Notes under the pieces: generated by a model
The model's database searches: none
What the model saw: only the letters and a program-made list of their open reading frames with translations
Told to the model about the DNA's origin: nothing
Shown here: positions 54,349 to 63,345 of the stretch, piece by piece
How the letters are laid out: each line of letters opens with the position of its first letter
Position numbering within the stretch: the first letter of the stretch is position 1
Program-made: the position numbers and the translations under genes
DNA from: Streptomyces camponoticapitis
GTDB taxonomy: Bacteria; Actinomycetota; Actinomycetes; Streptomycetales; Streptomycetaceae
Reading direction: 5' to 3'
NCBI RefSeq assembly: GCF_014646115.1
Contig: NZ_BMMV01000001.1
Span: 110,030 to 174,029, forward strand
Length of the DNA: 64,000 bases

Positions 54349-55506
54349 TCAGCGCAGTCCGGTCGGACGGCGCAGCGCCGCCTGGATCAGCCGGTCGATC
54401 AGTTCCGCGTAGCCGACGCCGCTCTCCTGCCACATACGGGGGTACATCGAGATCGGTGTGAAACCGGGCATCGTGTTGATCTCGTTGATGACGAACCCGC
54501 CGTCCTCCGTAAGGAAGAAGTCCGCGCGGACGAGTCCCTCGCAGGACACGGCGTCGTACGCCTCGACGGCGAGCCGCTGGACCTCCGCCGTCTGCTCCTC
54601 CGTAAGAGGCGCGGGCACCAGGCCGGCCGCGGCGTCGATGTACTTGGCCTCGAAGTCGTAGAACTCGTGCGCCGTGACGGACGGAATCTCGGCGGGCACG
54701 CTCGCGCGCGGCCCGTCCTCGAACTCCAGCACCCCGCACTCGATCTCCCGGCCCCGCAGCAGCGACTCGACCAGGATCTTCGGGTCGTGGCGCCGCGCCT
54801 CCTCGATCGCGTCCTCCAGGCCTTCGAGGGCGTCGACCTTGGTGATCCCCATGGACGACCCGGCGCGGGCGGGCTTCACGAAGACCGGCCAGCCGTGCTC
54901 GGCGGCGAAGTCCACGATCTTCTTCCGGGCACCGGAGGGGTCCAGCTGCCACTCGCGCGGGCGGATCACCTCGTACGGCCCGACGGGCAGCCCGTACGAG
55001 AGGAACACCCGCTTCATGTACTCCTTGTCCTGGCCGACTGCGGACGCCAGAACACCCGCGCCGACGTAGGGGACGCCGGAGAGTTCCAACAGCCCCTGGA
55101 GGGTGCCGTCCTCGCCGTACGGGCCGTGCAGCACCGGGAAGACCACGTCGACCTCGCCCAGCGCCTTCGGCACGGAGCCCTGCTCGCTGTAGACGACCTC
55201 GCGGTTGCCGGGGTCGACGGAGAGGACGACGCCGCCCTCCGTGGACTCGGCCAGTTCCTCGACGCTCGGCAGCCGGCGGTCGGCGATGCCCATGCGGTCG
55301 GGTTCGTCGGCGGTGAGCGCCCAGCGCCCCTCGGTGGTGATACCGATGGGGAGCACGTCGTACTTCGTACGGTCGATGGACCGCAGTACGGCGCCGGCGG
55401 TGACCACCGAGATGGCGTGCTCGGAGCTGCGGCCGCCGAAGACGACCGCCACACGCGGCTTGCGGAGCTGCTGCTCAGGGCTCTGGGGGAGGTTCTCGCT
55501 GCTCAT
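54349..55506 (-). CDS. ddlA: D-alanine--D-alanine ligase
   Basis: A 385-residue ATP-grasp ligase that makes the D-Ala-D-Ala dipeptide of peptidoglycan. Motifs are VAVFGGRSSEHAISVVTAGA, VVFPVLHGPYGEDGTLQGLL, FVKPARAGSSMGITKV, EIECGVLEFEDGPRAS and DFFLTEDGGFVINEINTMPG with the metal-binding residues. ATG at 55506. It follows gpsA on the same strand. The active-site pattern is that of a D-Ala rather than D-Lac ligase only by family likeness; specificity was not tested. Confidence 0.95.
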   Translation of the reverse strand: MSSENLPQSPEQQLRKPRVAVVFGGRSSEHAISVVTAGAVLRSIDRTKYDVLPIGITTEGRWALTADEPDRMGIADRRLPSVEELAESTEGGVVLSVDPGNREVVYSEQGSVPKALGEVDVVFPVLHGPYGEDGTLQGLLELSGVPYVGAGVLASAVGQDKEYMKRVFLSYGLPVGPYEVIRPREWQLDPSGARKKIVDFAAEHGWPVFVKPARAGSSMGITKVDALEGLEDAIEEARRHDPKILVESLLRGREIECGVLEFEDGPRASVPAEIPSVTAHEFYDFEAKYIDAAAGLVPAPLTEEQTAEVQRLAVEAYDAVSCEGLVRADFFLTEDGGFVINEINTMPGFTPISMYPRMWQESGVGYAELIDRLIQAALRRPTGLR

Positions 55507-55540
55507 ATCGCGATGAGGTTACCTGCTGACCGGCGCGGCG

Positions 55541-56542
55541 TCAGCGGCGTTCGGGCTTGGCGCTGCGCGCCATCAGCTCCTTCACCGCGACGAGCGGGGG
55601 CTTCCCCTCGTGCACGATGCTCACGACCGTTTCGGTGATCGGCATGTCGACATCGTGCCGCCGGGCCAGATCCAGCACCGACTGGCAGGACTTGACGCCC
55701 TCCGCGGTCTGCGTGCTCGCCGCGATCGTCTCCTCCAGCGTCATGCCGCGTCCGAGGTTGGTACCGAAGGTGTGGTTCCGGGAGAGGGGCGAGGAACACG
55801 TCGCGATCAGATCGCCCATTCCGGCGAGTCCGGAGAAGGTGTGCGGGTCGGCGCCCATCGCCAGCCCCAGGCGAGTGGTCTCGGCGAGGCCGCGTGTCAT
55901 CAGCGACGCCTTGGTGTTGTCGCCGAGTCCCATGCCGTCGGCGATGCCGACGGCGAGCCCGATCACGTTCTTGACCGCGCCGCCGAGTTCGCAGCCGACC
56001 ACGTCGGTGTTGGTGTACGGGCGGAAGTACGGCGTGTGGCAGGCCGCCTGGAGCCGGGTGGCGACGGCCTCGTCGGTGCACGCCACGACGGCGGCGGCGG
56101 GCTGCCTGGCGGCGATCTCACCGGCGAGGTTGGGACCGGTGAGGACGGCGACGCGGTCGGCGGGTGCCTGGGCCACCTCGCCGATCACCTCGCTCATGCG
56201 CTTGGCGGTGCCCAGTTCGACGCCCTTCATCAGGGAGACGAGCACCGTGTCCCGGGGCAGCGACGAGGCCCATGAGGCGAGATTGGCGCGCAGCGTCTGC
56301 GAGGGGATGGTGATGACGGTGAACTCGGCGTCCCTGGCGGCCTCGGCCGGGTCGGTGGTGGCCCGTACCGTGGAGGGCAGTTCGGCGCCCGGCAGATACT
56401 CCGGGTTGGTGCGGGTGTTGTTGACCGCGTCGACGACCTCGGGGCGGCGGGCCCAGAGCGTCACCTCGCATCCCGCGTCGGCGAGAATCATGGCGAACGC
56501 CGTTCCCCACGATCCCGTCCCGAAGACCGCGACGCGCGTCAC
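55541..56542 (-). CDS. gpsA: Glycerol-3-phosphate dehydrogenase (NAD(P)+)
   Basis: A 333-residue enzyme that makes sn-glycerol-3-phosphate for phospholipids. The nucleotide-binding motif is VAVFGTGSWGTAFAMILADA, followed by VTLWARRPEVV; LTGPNLAGEIAARQPAAAVV and ELGGAVKNVIGLAVGIADGM carry the conserved catalytic region. The GTG at 56542 overlaps the plsC stop by 4 bases, and the pair suggests a phospholipid-synthesis unit. Confidence 0.95.
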   Translation of the reverse strand: MTRVAVFGTGSWGTAFAMILADAGCEVTLWARRPEVVDAVNNTRTNPEYLPGAELPSTVRATTDPAEAARDAEFTVITIPSQTLRANLASWASSLPRDTVLVSLMKGVELGTAKRMSEVIGEVAQAPADRVAVLTGPNLAGEIAARQPAAAVVACTDEAVATRLQAACHTPYFRPYTNTDVVGCELGGAVKNVIGLAVGIADGMGLGDNTKASLMTRGLAETTRLGLAMGADPHTFSGLAGMGDLIATCSSPLSRNHTFGTNLGRGMTLEETIAASTQTAEGVKSCQSVLDLARRHDVDMPITETVVSIVHEGKPPLVAVKELMARSAKPERR

Positions 56543-57291
56543 TGCAACCCCTCTTCCGCGGCCTTGCGCCGCTTCTCTTCCAGAACCTTGCGGTGGTCGT
56601 ACGGTGCGGCGGGTACCGGCTCGCCGCGTACCTCGGCGAGCAGTTCGGTGATGGCCGCCATGATGACCTCGGTGACCTCACGGAGGATCTCGGGCGTCGG
56701 ATCCATGCCGTGGAAACGGGAGAGATCGATCGGCGGGCCCGCCTTCACGCGCAGCGTCGGGCGCGAGAGGAAGAGGGACTTCTCCACCTTGCGGTACGGC
56801 GGGATCACCAGATTGGCGCCCCACTGCGCGACGGGAATGACCGGCGCCTTCGTCAGGAGGGCGACGCGCGCCGCACCGGTCTTGCCGGTCATCGGCCACA
56901 TCTCCGGGTCGCGGGTGAGGGTGCCTTCGGGATAGAAGGCGACGCATTCCCCGCGTTCGATGGCGTTCACGGCGGCCCGGAACGCGTCCAGGGCGTTGGA
57001 GCTCTCGCGGTAGACGGGAATCTGGCCGGTGCCGCGGAGCATCATGCCGACGAAAGGCACGTCGAAGAGGGCCGCCTTGGCGAGCAGTCGCGGCACCCGG
57101 CCGCTGTTGTACTGGAAGTGTCCGTAGGAGAGAGGATCCAGAGCCGAGTTGTGGTTCACCACGGTGATGAATCCGCCGTGCGCCGGAATGTATTCCATCC
57201 CCCGCCAGTCCCGCTTGAACAGAACGACCAACGGCGGTTTCGCGATGACCGCTGCCAGGCGGTACCAGAAGCCGATTCTGGGGCGGGACAC
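56539..57291 (-). CDS. plsC: 1-acylglycerol-3-phosphate O-acyltransferase (PlsC family)
   Basis: A 250-residue lysophospholipid acyltransferase. The HX4D catalytic motif is NHNSALDPLSYGHF and the substrate-binding motif is FYPEGTLTRDPEMW; a membrane-associated stretch lies near the start (FWYRLAAVIAKPPLVVLF). The GTG at 57291 has AGAAAGG upstream; longer frames upstream are not protein-like. It is coupled with gpsA and divergent from cofC. Confidence 0.92.
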   Translation of the reverse strand: MSRPRIGFWYRLAAVIAKPPLVVLFKRDWRGMEYIPAHGGFITVVNHNSALDPLSYGHFQYNSGRVPRLLAKAALFDVPFVGMMLRGTGQIPVYRESSNALDAFRAAVNAIERGECVAFYPEGTLTRDPEMWPMTGKTGAARVALLTKAPVIPVAQWGANLVIPPYRKVEKSLFLSRPTLRVKAGPPIDLSRFHGMDPTPEILREVTEVIMAAITELLAEVRGEPVPAAPYDHRKVLEEKRRKAAEEGLQ

Positions 57292-57547
57292 TCGGACACC
57301 TTTCTCTGTGGCCTGGCTTGGGCCGGCCCTGGCTGCCGGGGGTCGGGTGTCGCCCCGGGCCTCTGCCCTGTCGTGAACACCGTACGCCCCGGTCCCTGGG
57401 CCGGATCTGCGGGCTCCGTTCCCCATTTCGGCGGCACGGGGGGCCCTCCACCGCGCCGCGCGGCGCGATCGGGCCACAATAGAGGGCCGAACGCTTGAGG
57501 ACGGAGAGCTCGCCACGAACACCGACCCGACGGCCGCCTGGTCCCTG

Positions 57548-58228
57548 GTGGTCCCGCTGAAGCCGCTCGTGGCGGCCAAGAGCAGGCTCGCCGTGTCGAC
57601 GGGCGAGCTGCTACGGCCCCAGTTGGCGCTGGCGTTCGCCCAGGACACCGTCGCCGCGGCGCTGGCCTGCCCCGTCGTACGCGACGTGGTGGTTGTCACC
57701 GACGATCCGCTGGCCGCGGCCGAACTGACGGCCCTGGGCGCGCGCACCGTCCCCGACAGTCCGGCGGCGGGGCTCAACGCGGCGTTGGCGCACGGCGCGC
57801 GGGCGGTCAGGGCCGACAGGCCACGGGCGGCCGTCGCGGCGCTCAACGCCGATCTGCCGGCGCTGCGCCCCGCTGAGCTGGCGCGGGTGCTCACCGCCGC
57901 CGGGGATTTTCCGCGCGCATTTCTCGCGGACGCCGCCGAAATCGGTACGACTTTGCTGGCCGCGCGTGCCGGATCGGAATTGAATCCGGCATTCGGCGGG
58001 GCTTCGCGGCACCGGCATTTGTCCACGGGCGCGGTGGAAATTGTCCTGGCCGGTGTGGATTCCGTACGGCGGGATGTCGATACCGGAGAGGATCTGCTGG
58101 CCGCCGCCGCGCTGGGGCTGGGCCCGTACACGGCACGGCACCACGCGGCCCGTCCACCGGACCGCACGGCGTGCGGCGTCCGCGGCCCGTACCGCGACCC
58201 GGTCTCCGGCGCGCGGCCGGGGTGCTGA
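57548..58228 (+). CDS. cofC: 2-phospho-L-lactate/phosphoenolpyruvate guanylyltransferase (CofC/FbiD)
   Basis: A MobA-like nucleotidyltransferase of coenzyme F420 synthesis, 226 residues from the GTG at 57548. Motifs are [53 protein letters not shown] and [20 protein letters not shown]. The conserved first strand ([11 protein letters not shown]) is cut by this start, and the frame is open upstream to an ACG at 57515 that has GGAGAG six bases before it; no ATG, GTG or TTG lies between. So the true start may be a rare ACG codon. Confidence 0.85.
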   Translation: MVPLKPLVAAKSRLAVSTGELLRPQLALAFAQDTVAAALACPVVRDVVVVTDDPLAAAELTALGARTVPDSPAAGLNAALAHGARAVRADRPRAAVAALNADLPALRPAELARVLTAAGDFPRAFLADAAEIGTTLLAARAGSELNPAFGGASRHRHLSTGAVEIVLAGVDSVRRDVDTGEDLLAAAALGLGPYTARHHAARPPDRTACGVRGPYRDPVSGARPGC

Positions 58229-58245
58229 CCGATACGCTGGCGGGC

Positions 58246-58446
58246 ATGCAGGCGACCGCTTACACCTTCGAATCCGAGACCCGCAGCGGCAGTGTGCTGC
58301 TCGACGACGGGACCCCGGTGGCATTCGACGCCGCGGCGTTCGACGCGGGCGGCCTGCGGCTGCTGCGGCCGGGCCAGCGGGTCCGTATCGAACGCGAGGG
58401 CGGGAACAGCGGGAACATCACCCTGGTGACGCTGCAGACGTTCTGA
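58246..58446 (+). CDS. Small conserved beta-rich protein
   Basis: A 66-residue protein of unknown function conserved in actinobacteria. The pattern [20 protein letters not shown] followed by [17 protein letters not shown] resembles a short OB-fold or cold-shock-like beta barrel. ATG at 58246; a GTG at 58222 is a second option. It follows cofC by 17 bases and is probably in its transcript. Confidence 0.7.
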   Translation: MQATAYTFESETRSGSVLLDDGTPVAFDAAAFDAGGLRLLRPGQRVRIEREGGNSGNITLVTLQTF

Positions 58447-58464
58447 GGGCCGCCACAACGCCGC

Positions 58465-58494
58465 GGGCCGGGCTCCCCGAGGGGAGCCCGGCCC
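58465..58494. terminator. Strong bidirectional terminator before hupS
   Basis: GGGCCGGGCTCCCC (58465-58478) pairs with GGGGAGCCCGGCCC (58481-58494), a 14-base perfect stem between the convergent small gene and hupS. Confidence 0.8.
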
Positions 58495-58526
58495 GGCGCG
58501 TGAGTGGCCCTACGACCTTGTGCCGC

Positions 58527-59183
58527 TTACTTGTTCCTCGCGGTGGTCTTCTTGGCGGTGGTCGTGCGCGATGCCACCTTTCGGGCGGGCGCCTTCTTGG
58601 CGGTCGCCTTCTTGGCCGGCGCGGTCTTCTTCGCCGTGGCCTTCTTGGCCGTGCTCGACTTCTTGGCGGCCGACTTCTTGGCCGCCGAGGTCTTCTTCGT
58701 CGCCGTCTTCTTGGCGGCCGAGGTCTTCTTGGCCGCCCTCTTGGCGGTGCCCGCGACCGCGGTCTTCCTGGCGGACGCCTTCTTCGCCGTCGCCTTCTTG
58801 GCGGTGGCCTTCTTGGCCGCGGCCTTCGCGGTCGTACGGGTGGAAGAACCGCCCGAGAGGCTGCCCTTGGGAGCCTTCTTGACGGCCACGTCGTTCTTGG
58901 GGAGCTTCTTCGAGCCGCTCACCAGGTCCTTGAAGCCCTGTCCCGCACGGAAACGCGGCACCGACGTCTTCTTGACCCGGACCCGCTCACCCGTCTGCGG
59001 GTTACGCGCGTAACGGGCCGGGCGGTCGACCTTCTCGAACGAACCGAAGCCGGTGACGGAGACCCGCTCACCCGCGACGACGGCGCGGACAACCGCGTCC
59101 AGTACCGCGTCGACCGCGTCAGCCGCCTGCTGGCGACCGCCGACCTTGTCCGCAATTGCTTCTACGAGCTGCGCCTTGTTCAC
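58527..59183 (-). CDS. hupS: HU-family DNA-binding protein with Lys/Ala tail (HupS)
   Basis: A 218-residue two-part nucleoid protein. Residues 1-100 are a standard HU domain ([52 protein letters not shown]). The remaining 118 residues are a Lys/Ala/Thr-rich tail of [12 protein letters not shown] repeats resembling histone H1 and mycobacterial HupB. In Streptomyces the tailed paralogue HupS is expressed in sporulation and compacts spore nucleoids. GTG at 59183. The upstream region (about 59220-59275) is unusually AT-rich and probably the promoter. Confidence 0.95.
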   Translation of the reverse strand: MNKAQLVEAIADKVGGRQQAADAVDAVLDAVVRAVVAGERVSVTGFGSFEKVDRPARYARNPQTGERVRVKKTSVPRFRAGQGFKDLVSGSKKLPKNDVAVKKAPKGSLSGGSSTRTTAKAAAKKATAKKATAKKASARKTAVAGTAKRAAKKTSAAKKTATKKTSAAKKSAAKKSSTAKKATAKKTAPAKKATAKKAPARKVASRTTTAKKTTARNK

Positions 59184-59325
59184 GTCTTCCCCTTCGGAGA
59201 CATTGCCAGAACGAAAGTGTTCAAGCTTTTCCGCACGTTAGGCAGATATATACCGCAAATCAAACACGAAACGGGCTAATCACCCTAGTGCCGCAACGAA
59301 GTCGACCCCGCGGAGTTCCGCGGCT

Positions 59326-59553
59326 TCAGTCGCCTTCCGGGAATCGACCCTCGTCGAGGTCCTTCATCAAACGGTCCAGACGACGTGCCGCGTCTAAGAG
59401 ATCGTGTTTGGCCGCGGCCGTGATGACCAGCAGCTTCCGGGTCAGCGCCATCCGTACGCCCTCCGGGACTTGCAGTGCGCGCACCCTTGTGTGCGCTTCC
59501 TTGAGCCGGTCCGCGACCACTCCGTAAAGCTCGAGTTGACTGTCGCGTTCCAT
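59326..59553 (-). CDS. Small conserved helical protein
   Basis: A 75-residue mostly helical protein of unknown function, conserved near hupS and leuD in Streptomyces. It reads MERDSQLELYGVVADRLKEA, then HTRVRALQVPEGVRMALTRK and a C-terminal DAARRLDRLMKDLDEGRFPE. ATG at 59553; the longer Arg-rich version lacks conserved character. No motif allows an assignment. Confidence 0.75.
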   Translation of the reverse strand: MERDSQLELYGVVADRLKEAHTRVRALQVPEGVRMALTRKLLVITAAAKHDLLDAARRLDRLMKDLDEGRFPEGD

Positions 59554-59609
59554 GCACCGATTGTGCCATCTGGGGCGAGTTGTCGCCCGACGGGGTCTCA
59601 ACAAGGCAC

Positions 59610-59639
59610 TGCGCCCCCTACCCGGAGGCAGGGGGCGCA
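59610..59639 (-). terminator. Terminator after leuD
   Basis: TGCGCCCCCT (59610-59619) pairs with AGGGGGCGCA (59630-59639), 10 base pairs, 18 bases beyond the leuD stop. Confidence 0.7.
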
Positions 59640-59657
59640 AGGAGGTAAAATCGCTGA

Positions 59658-60266
59658 TCAGACGGCAATTGTGCGTGGTTTGAAGGACGGTCGGGAGGCC
59701 TCGTACGCAGCGATGTCCGCTTCGTTCTTCAGGGTGAGACCGATGTCGTCGAGACCGTTCAGAAGGCGCCAGCGGGCATTCTCGTCAAGCTCGAAATCGG
59801 CCGTCACCGTGGCGCCGTCGGGGCCCTCGGCACGTACCTGACGCGCTTCGAGGTCCACCGTCACCGTCGCGGTCGGGTGCGCCTCGGTCAGTTCCCAGAG
59901 GTGGTCGACGACGCGCTGCTCCAGAACGACCGTCAGCAGGCCGTTCTTGAGGGAGTTGCCGCGGAAGATGTCGGCGAACCGGGAGGAGATGACGGCGCGG
60001 AAACCGAAGTTCTGCAGCGCCCACACGGCGTGTTCGCGTGAGGAGCCGGTGCCGAAGTCGGGTCCGGCGACCAGCACCGAGGCGCCCTGCCGCTCGGGCT
60101 GGTTGAGGACGAAGGCGGGGTCCTTGCGCCAGGCCTCGAAGAGTCCGTCCTCGAAGCCGTCACGCGTGACCTTCTTCAGCCAGTGCGCCGGAATGATCTG
60201 GTCGGTGTCGACGTTGCCGCGGCGCAGCGGGACGGCTCGGCCGGTGTGTGTGGTGAAAGCTTCCAT
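59658..60266 (-). CDS. leuD: 3-isopropylmalate dehydratase small subunit
   Basis: A 202-residue small subunit of isopropylmalate isomerase. Motifs are [59 protein letters not shown] and the C-terminal [23 protein letters not shown] at 60266. It is six bases downstream of leuC and shares its transcript; the pair acts in leucine synthesis. Confidence 0.96.
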   Translation of the reverse strand: MEAFTTHTGRAVPLRRGNVDTDQIIPAHWLKKVTRDGFEDGLFEAWRKDPAFVLNQPERQGASVLVAGPDFGTGSSREHAVWALQNFGFRAVISSRFADIFRGNSLKNGLLTVVLEQRVVDHLWELTEAHPTATVTVDLEARQVRAEGPDGATVTADFELDENARWRLLNGLDDIGLTLKNEADIAAYEASRPSFKPRTIAV

Positions 60267-60272
60267 GACCGC

Positions 60273-61697
60273 TCAGGCCTCCACGGGGGTGCGGGTGTCG
60301 GACAGGTCGGCGGGCGAGGCGAGGTGGCCCAGGACGGCGGTGGCCGCGGCCACCTGCGGCGAGACGAGATGGGTCCGGCCGCCCTTGCCCTGCCTGCCCT
60401 CGAAGTTGCGGTTCGAGGTCGACGCGGAACGCTCGCCGGGCGCGAGTTGGTCGGGGTTCATGCCCAGACACATCGAACAGCCCGCGTGCCGCCACTCGGC
60501 GCCGGCGCCGGTGAAGACCTTGTCCAGGCCCTCGGCGACGGCCTGCAGCGCGACCCTTACGGAGCCGGGGACCACCAGCATCCGTACGCCGTCGGCGACT
60601 TTGCGGCCGTCCAGGATCGAGGCCGCCGAGCGCAGGTCCTCGATGCGGCCGTTGGTGCAGGAACCTACGAAGACGGTGTCGACCTTGATGTCCCGCAGTG
60701 CCTGGCCCGCGGTCAACCCCATGTACTCCAGGGCCTTTTCGGCGGCGAGCCGCTCCGAAGCGTCCTCGTACGAAGCGGGGTCGGGGACATGCGTCGACAG
60801 CGGGGCGCCCTGGCCGGGGTTGGTGCCCCAGGTGACGAACGGGGCCAGTTCGGTGGCGTCGATGAAGACCTCGGCGTCGAACACGGCGTCGTCGTCGGTG
60901 CGCAGCGTCCGCCAGTACTCGACGGCGGCGTCCCAGTCGGACCCGTCGGGGGCGTGGTCGCGGCCCCGGAGGTAGTCGAAGGTGATCTGGTCGGGGGCGA
61001 TCATGCCCGCCCTGGCGCCGGCCTCGATCGACATGTTGCAGATGGTCATGCGGGCTTCCATCGAGAGCTTCTCGATGGCGGAGCCGCGGTATTCGAGGAC
61101 GTAGCCCTGGCCGCCGCCGGTGCCGATCCGGGCGATGACGGCGAGGATCAGGTCCTTGGCCGTGACGTCGGCGGGCAGTTCGCCCTCGACGGTGATCGCC
61201 ATGGTGCGGGGGCGGGCCAGCGGCAGCGTCTGGGTGGCCAGGACGTGCTCGACCTGGCTGGTGCCGATGCCGAAGGCGAGCGCGCCGAAGGCGCCGTGGG
61301 TGGAGGTGTGGCTGTCTCCGCACACGACGGTGGTGCCGGGCTGGGTCAGCCCCAGCTGGGGGCCCACGACGTGGACGACACCCTGCTCGACGTCGCCCAG
61401 CGGGTGCAGCCGTACGCCGAAGTCGGCGCAGTTCTTGCGCAGCGTCTCCAGCTGGACACGGGAGACGGGGTCGGCGATCGGTTTGTCGATGTCGATCGTC
61501 GGGGTGTTGTGGTCCTCGGTCGCGATGGTGAGGTCGAGCCGCCGCACCTGCCGGCCGTTCTGGCGCAGGCCGTCGAAGGCCTGCGGGCTCGTGACCTCGT
61601 GCAGCAGGTGCAGATCGATGAAGAGAAGGTCGGGCTCGCCCTCGGCGCGCCGGACGACATGGTCGTCCCAGACCTTCTCCGCGAGTGTCCTACCCAT
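60273..61697 (-). CDS. leuC: 3-isopropylmalate dehydratase large subunit
   Basis: A 474-residue aconitase-family subunit with a [4Fe-4S] cluster. Cysteine ligands can be seen in [17 protein letters not shown] and [20 protein letters not shown]; other motifs are [37 protein letters not shown] and [23 protein letters not shown] at 61697. It is divergent from the regulator gene ndgR, and the shared 180-base region carries an inverted repeat expected to bind NdgR. Confidence 0.96.
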   Translation of the reverse strand: MGRTLAEKVWDDHVVRRAEGEPDLLFIDLHLLHEVTSPQAFDGLRQNGRQVRRLDLTIATEDHNTPTIDIDKPIADPVSRVQLETLRKNCADFGVRLHPLGDVEQGVVHVVGPQLGLTQPGTTVVCGDSHTSTHGAFGALAFGIGTSQVEHVLATQTLPLARPRTMAITVEGELPADVTAKDLILAVIARIGTGGGQGYVLEYRGSAIEKLSMEARMTICNMSIEAGARAGMIAPDQITFDYLRGRDHAPDGSDWDAAVEYWRTLRTDDDAVFDAEVFIDATELAPFVTWGTNPGQGAPLSTHVPDPASYEDASERLAAEKALEYMGLTAGQALRDIKVDTVFVGSCTNGRIEDLRSAASILDGRKVADGVRMLVVPGSVRVALQAVAEGLDKVFTGAGAEWRHAGCSMCLGMNPDQLAPGERSASTSNRNFEGRQGKGGRTHLVSPQVAAATAVLGHLASPADLSDTRTPVEA

Positions 61698-61878
61698 CGC
61701 TTTCCCTTCGGCCGGCAGCGCCGCCGGCAGTCCTGGAGATATGTGGGGCCCACGCCGGTGTCCCCCCGTGCCCGCGTCGGCTGCGGACCCGGTTCGTGTG
61801 AGGCCCGTCCGTACAGGTTGGCAAGTTCCCCGGAAAATTGAACTTGCGTTTCACAGAGTGAGACGTGAGTATCGTTGC
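61698..61878. other. Divergent leuC/ndgR promoter region
   Basis: 180 bases holding promoters for both genes and the inverted repeat at 61847-61865. The right end is AT-richer (GGAAAATTGAACTTGCG). The ndgR ATG has no clear ribosome site, so that mRNA may be leaderless or nearly so. Confidence 0.5.
61847..61865. promoter_or_regulatory. NdgR-like operator
   Basis: CGTTTCAC (61847-61854) and GTGAGACG (61858-61865) are inverted with one mismatch and a 3-base centre, close to the ndgR start. NdgR is known to control leuCD and its own gene in S. coelicolor, so this is a probable site (inference). Confidence 0.55.
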
Positions 61879-62595
61879 ATGGACAACTCTAGCGGCGTCG
61901 GCGTTCTCGACAAGGCGGCTCTGGTACTGAGCGCTCTGGAGTCCGGTCCGGCCACCCTCGCCGGGCTGGTCGCTGCGACCGGGCTCGCACGGCCCACGGC
62001 CCACCGGCTGGCCGTGGCCCTGGAGCACCACCGGATGGTGGCGAGGGACATGCAGGGCAGATTCATCCTGGGTCCGCGCCTCGCCGAGCTGGCCGCGGCG
62101 GCCGGCGAGGACCGACTGCTGGCGACCGCCGGACCGGTGCTCACGCATCTGCGGGACGTAACCGGAGAGAGCGCGCAGCTCTACCGGCGCCAGGGCGACA
62201 TGCGGATCTGTGTGGCCGCCGCCGAGCGCCTGTCCGGACTCCGGGACACGGTGCCGGTCGGCTCCACGCTCACGATGAAGGCGGGTTCGTCCGCGCAGAT
62301 CCTGATGGCCTGGGAGGAGCCGGAGCGGCTGCACCGGGGGCTTCAGGGGGCGCGGTTCACGGCGACCGCGCTCTCGGGCGTACGGCGACGGGGCTGGGCC
62401 CAGTCGATCGGCGAGCGCGAGCCGGGCGTCGCCTCGGTCTCGGCGCCGGTGCGCGGGCCCTCGAACCGGGTCGTCGCGGCGGTCTCGGTGTCCGGTCCGA
62501 TCGAGCGGCTGAGCCGGCACCCGGGGCGGATGCACGCCCAGGCGATCATCGACGCGGCCGGGCGGCTGTCGGAGGCGCTGCGGCGCACCAGCTGA
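61879..62595 (+). CDS. ndgR: IclR-family regulator NdgR
   Basis: A 238-residue IclR-type regulator of amino-acid metabolism. The N-terminal winged helix is SGVGVLDKAALVLSALESGP then LAGLVAATGLARPTAHRLAV; the C-terminal ligand-binding domain contains VTGESAQLYRRQGDMRICVA, VPVGSTLTMKAGSSAQILMA and ASVSAPVRGPSNRVVAAVSV. It lies divergent from leuCD, the classic genetic context of NdgR/AreB regulators. ATG at 61879. Convergent with the DUF4188 gene. Confidence 0.93.
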   Translation: MDNSSGVGVLDKAALVLSALESGPATLAGLVAATGLARPTAHRLAVALEHHRMVARDMQGRFILGPRLAELAAAAGEDRLLATAGPVLTHLRDVTGESAQLYRRQGDMRICVAAAERLSGLRDTVPVGSTLTMKAGSSAQILMAWEEPERLHRGLQGARFTATALSGVRRRGWAQSIGEREPGVASVSAPVRGPSNRVVAAVSVSGPIERLSRHPGRMHAQAIIDAAGRLSEALRRTS

Positions 62596-62667
62596 TCGAC
62601 CACGAAGGGCGGCCTTACGCGGCCAGGGCAGGCTCCCGCCCCGGCCGTTCACCGCGCCGCGGAACTC

Positions 62668-62697
62668 CCCAACTCCGGCCCCGTGTTCGGGGAGTTG
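62668..62697 (-). repeat. 30-bp dispersed intergenic repeat, copy B
   Basis: On the minus strand it matches 28 of 30 bases of copy A (41687-41716), including the shared CCGAACACGGGGCCGGAGTT. It lies between ndgR and the DUF4188 gene and forms the hairpin described next. Confidence 0.6.
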
Positions 62698-62698
62698 G
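62669..62698. terminator. Hairpin between ndgR and the DUF4188 gene
   Basis: CCAACTCC (62669-62676) pairs with GGAGTTGG (62691-62698); outer AACTCCCC and GGGGAGTT copies give further pairing options. Probable terminator for both convergent genes. Confidence 0.5.
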
Positions 62699-62727
62699 CG
62701 AAGCCGGGGAGTTCAGGGCGTCGATCC

Positions 62728-63210
62728 TCAGGAACCGAGACGGTCGGCCGCGCTCTCGCCGCGGCGGCCCACCGGGACCACCTCCGTGGCCGCGCCGAGC
62801 CCGAACGCCGGCATGTTGATGTAGACGCTCTCGTACGAGCCCGCCGGGACGACGTACGTCTCGTGCCAGAAGCCCACCTTGCCCTTGCCGGCGCGCAGCC
62901 GCCGGTTGAACTCCGCCCAGGCGGGGCGGTGCTGCCCGTCCCGCGCGGAGGCGTAGGCGAACAGCTTCTCCTTCGAGTCCCAGTACTGGACGACGTACAG
63001 CACGCGCGGGAAGCCCAGCAGCGACTGGAAGCCCAGCAGCCCGCTGCCCTTGTCCCGCGACAGCTCCTTGAGCATCCTCGGCATGGCCGTGAACACCGGC
63101 CACCAGCTGCGCAGGGCACGGAAGTTGTTGACGCGCATCCCGATGAGGAAGACGACGACGTCGCCGTTCGCGTCCGCGGTCATCCGGCCGTCGATCAGTT
63201 CTGTACGCAT
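62728..63210 (-). CDS. DUF4188 domain protein (monooxygenase-like)
   Basis: A 160-residue protein of the DUF4188 family. The characteristic part reads DVVVFLIGMRVNNFRALRSW, then FTAMPRMLKELSRDKGSGLL and a WDSKEKLFAYASARDGQH block, ending SYESVYINMPAFGLGAATEV. Members are described as putative monooxygenases of the ABM-like ferredoxin fold; a heme- or cofactor-free mechanism is possible. ATG at 63210 with AAGGGGGA upstream. It is divergent from a MerR-type regulator gene across two palindromes, so that regulator probably controls it. Confidence 0.85.
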   Translation of the reverse strand: MRTELIDGRMTADANGDVVVFLIGMRVNNFRALRSWWPVFTAMPRMLKELSRDKGSGLLGFQSLLGFPRVLYVVQYWDSKEKLFAYASARDGQHRPAWAEFNRRLRAGKGKVGFWHETYVVPAGSYESVYINMPAFGLGAATEVVPVGRRGESAADRLGS

Positions 63211-63285
63211 GACGATCCCCCTTTGGTTCCGGTCGCCACCGGAACATTCCGGCCGCGCGGCGGCGGCGTATGGGCGGCCTCTCAT

Positions 63286-63304
63286 TGGAGAGTGCCACTA
63301 TCCA
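63286..63304. promoter_or_regulatory. MerR-site palindrome 1
   Basis: TGGAGAGTGCCACTATCCA, a near-perfect palindrome (TGGA-n-AGTG-n-CACT-n-TCCA). Its centre is 23 bases from that of palindrome 2. Confidence 0.65.
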
Positions 63305-63308
63305 TGGT

Positions 63309-63327
63309 TGGATAGTGCCACTCTCCA
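63309..63327. promoter_or_regulatory. MerR-site palindrome 2
   Basis: TGGATAGTGCCACTCTCCA, the same palindrome with the variable bases exchanged. Together the two sites form a larger inverted repeat (20-base arms, one mismatch) centred between the divergent genes. Confidence 0.65.
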
Positions 63328-63345
63328 ACGGAAGGTGCAAGCGGT

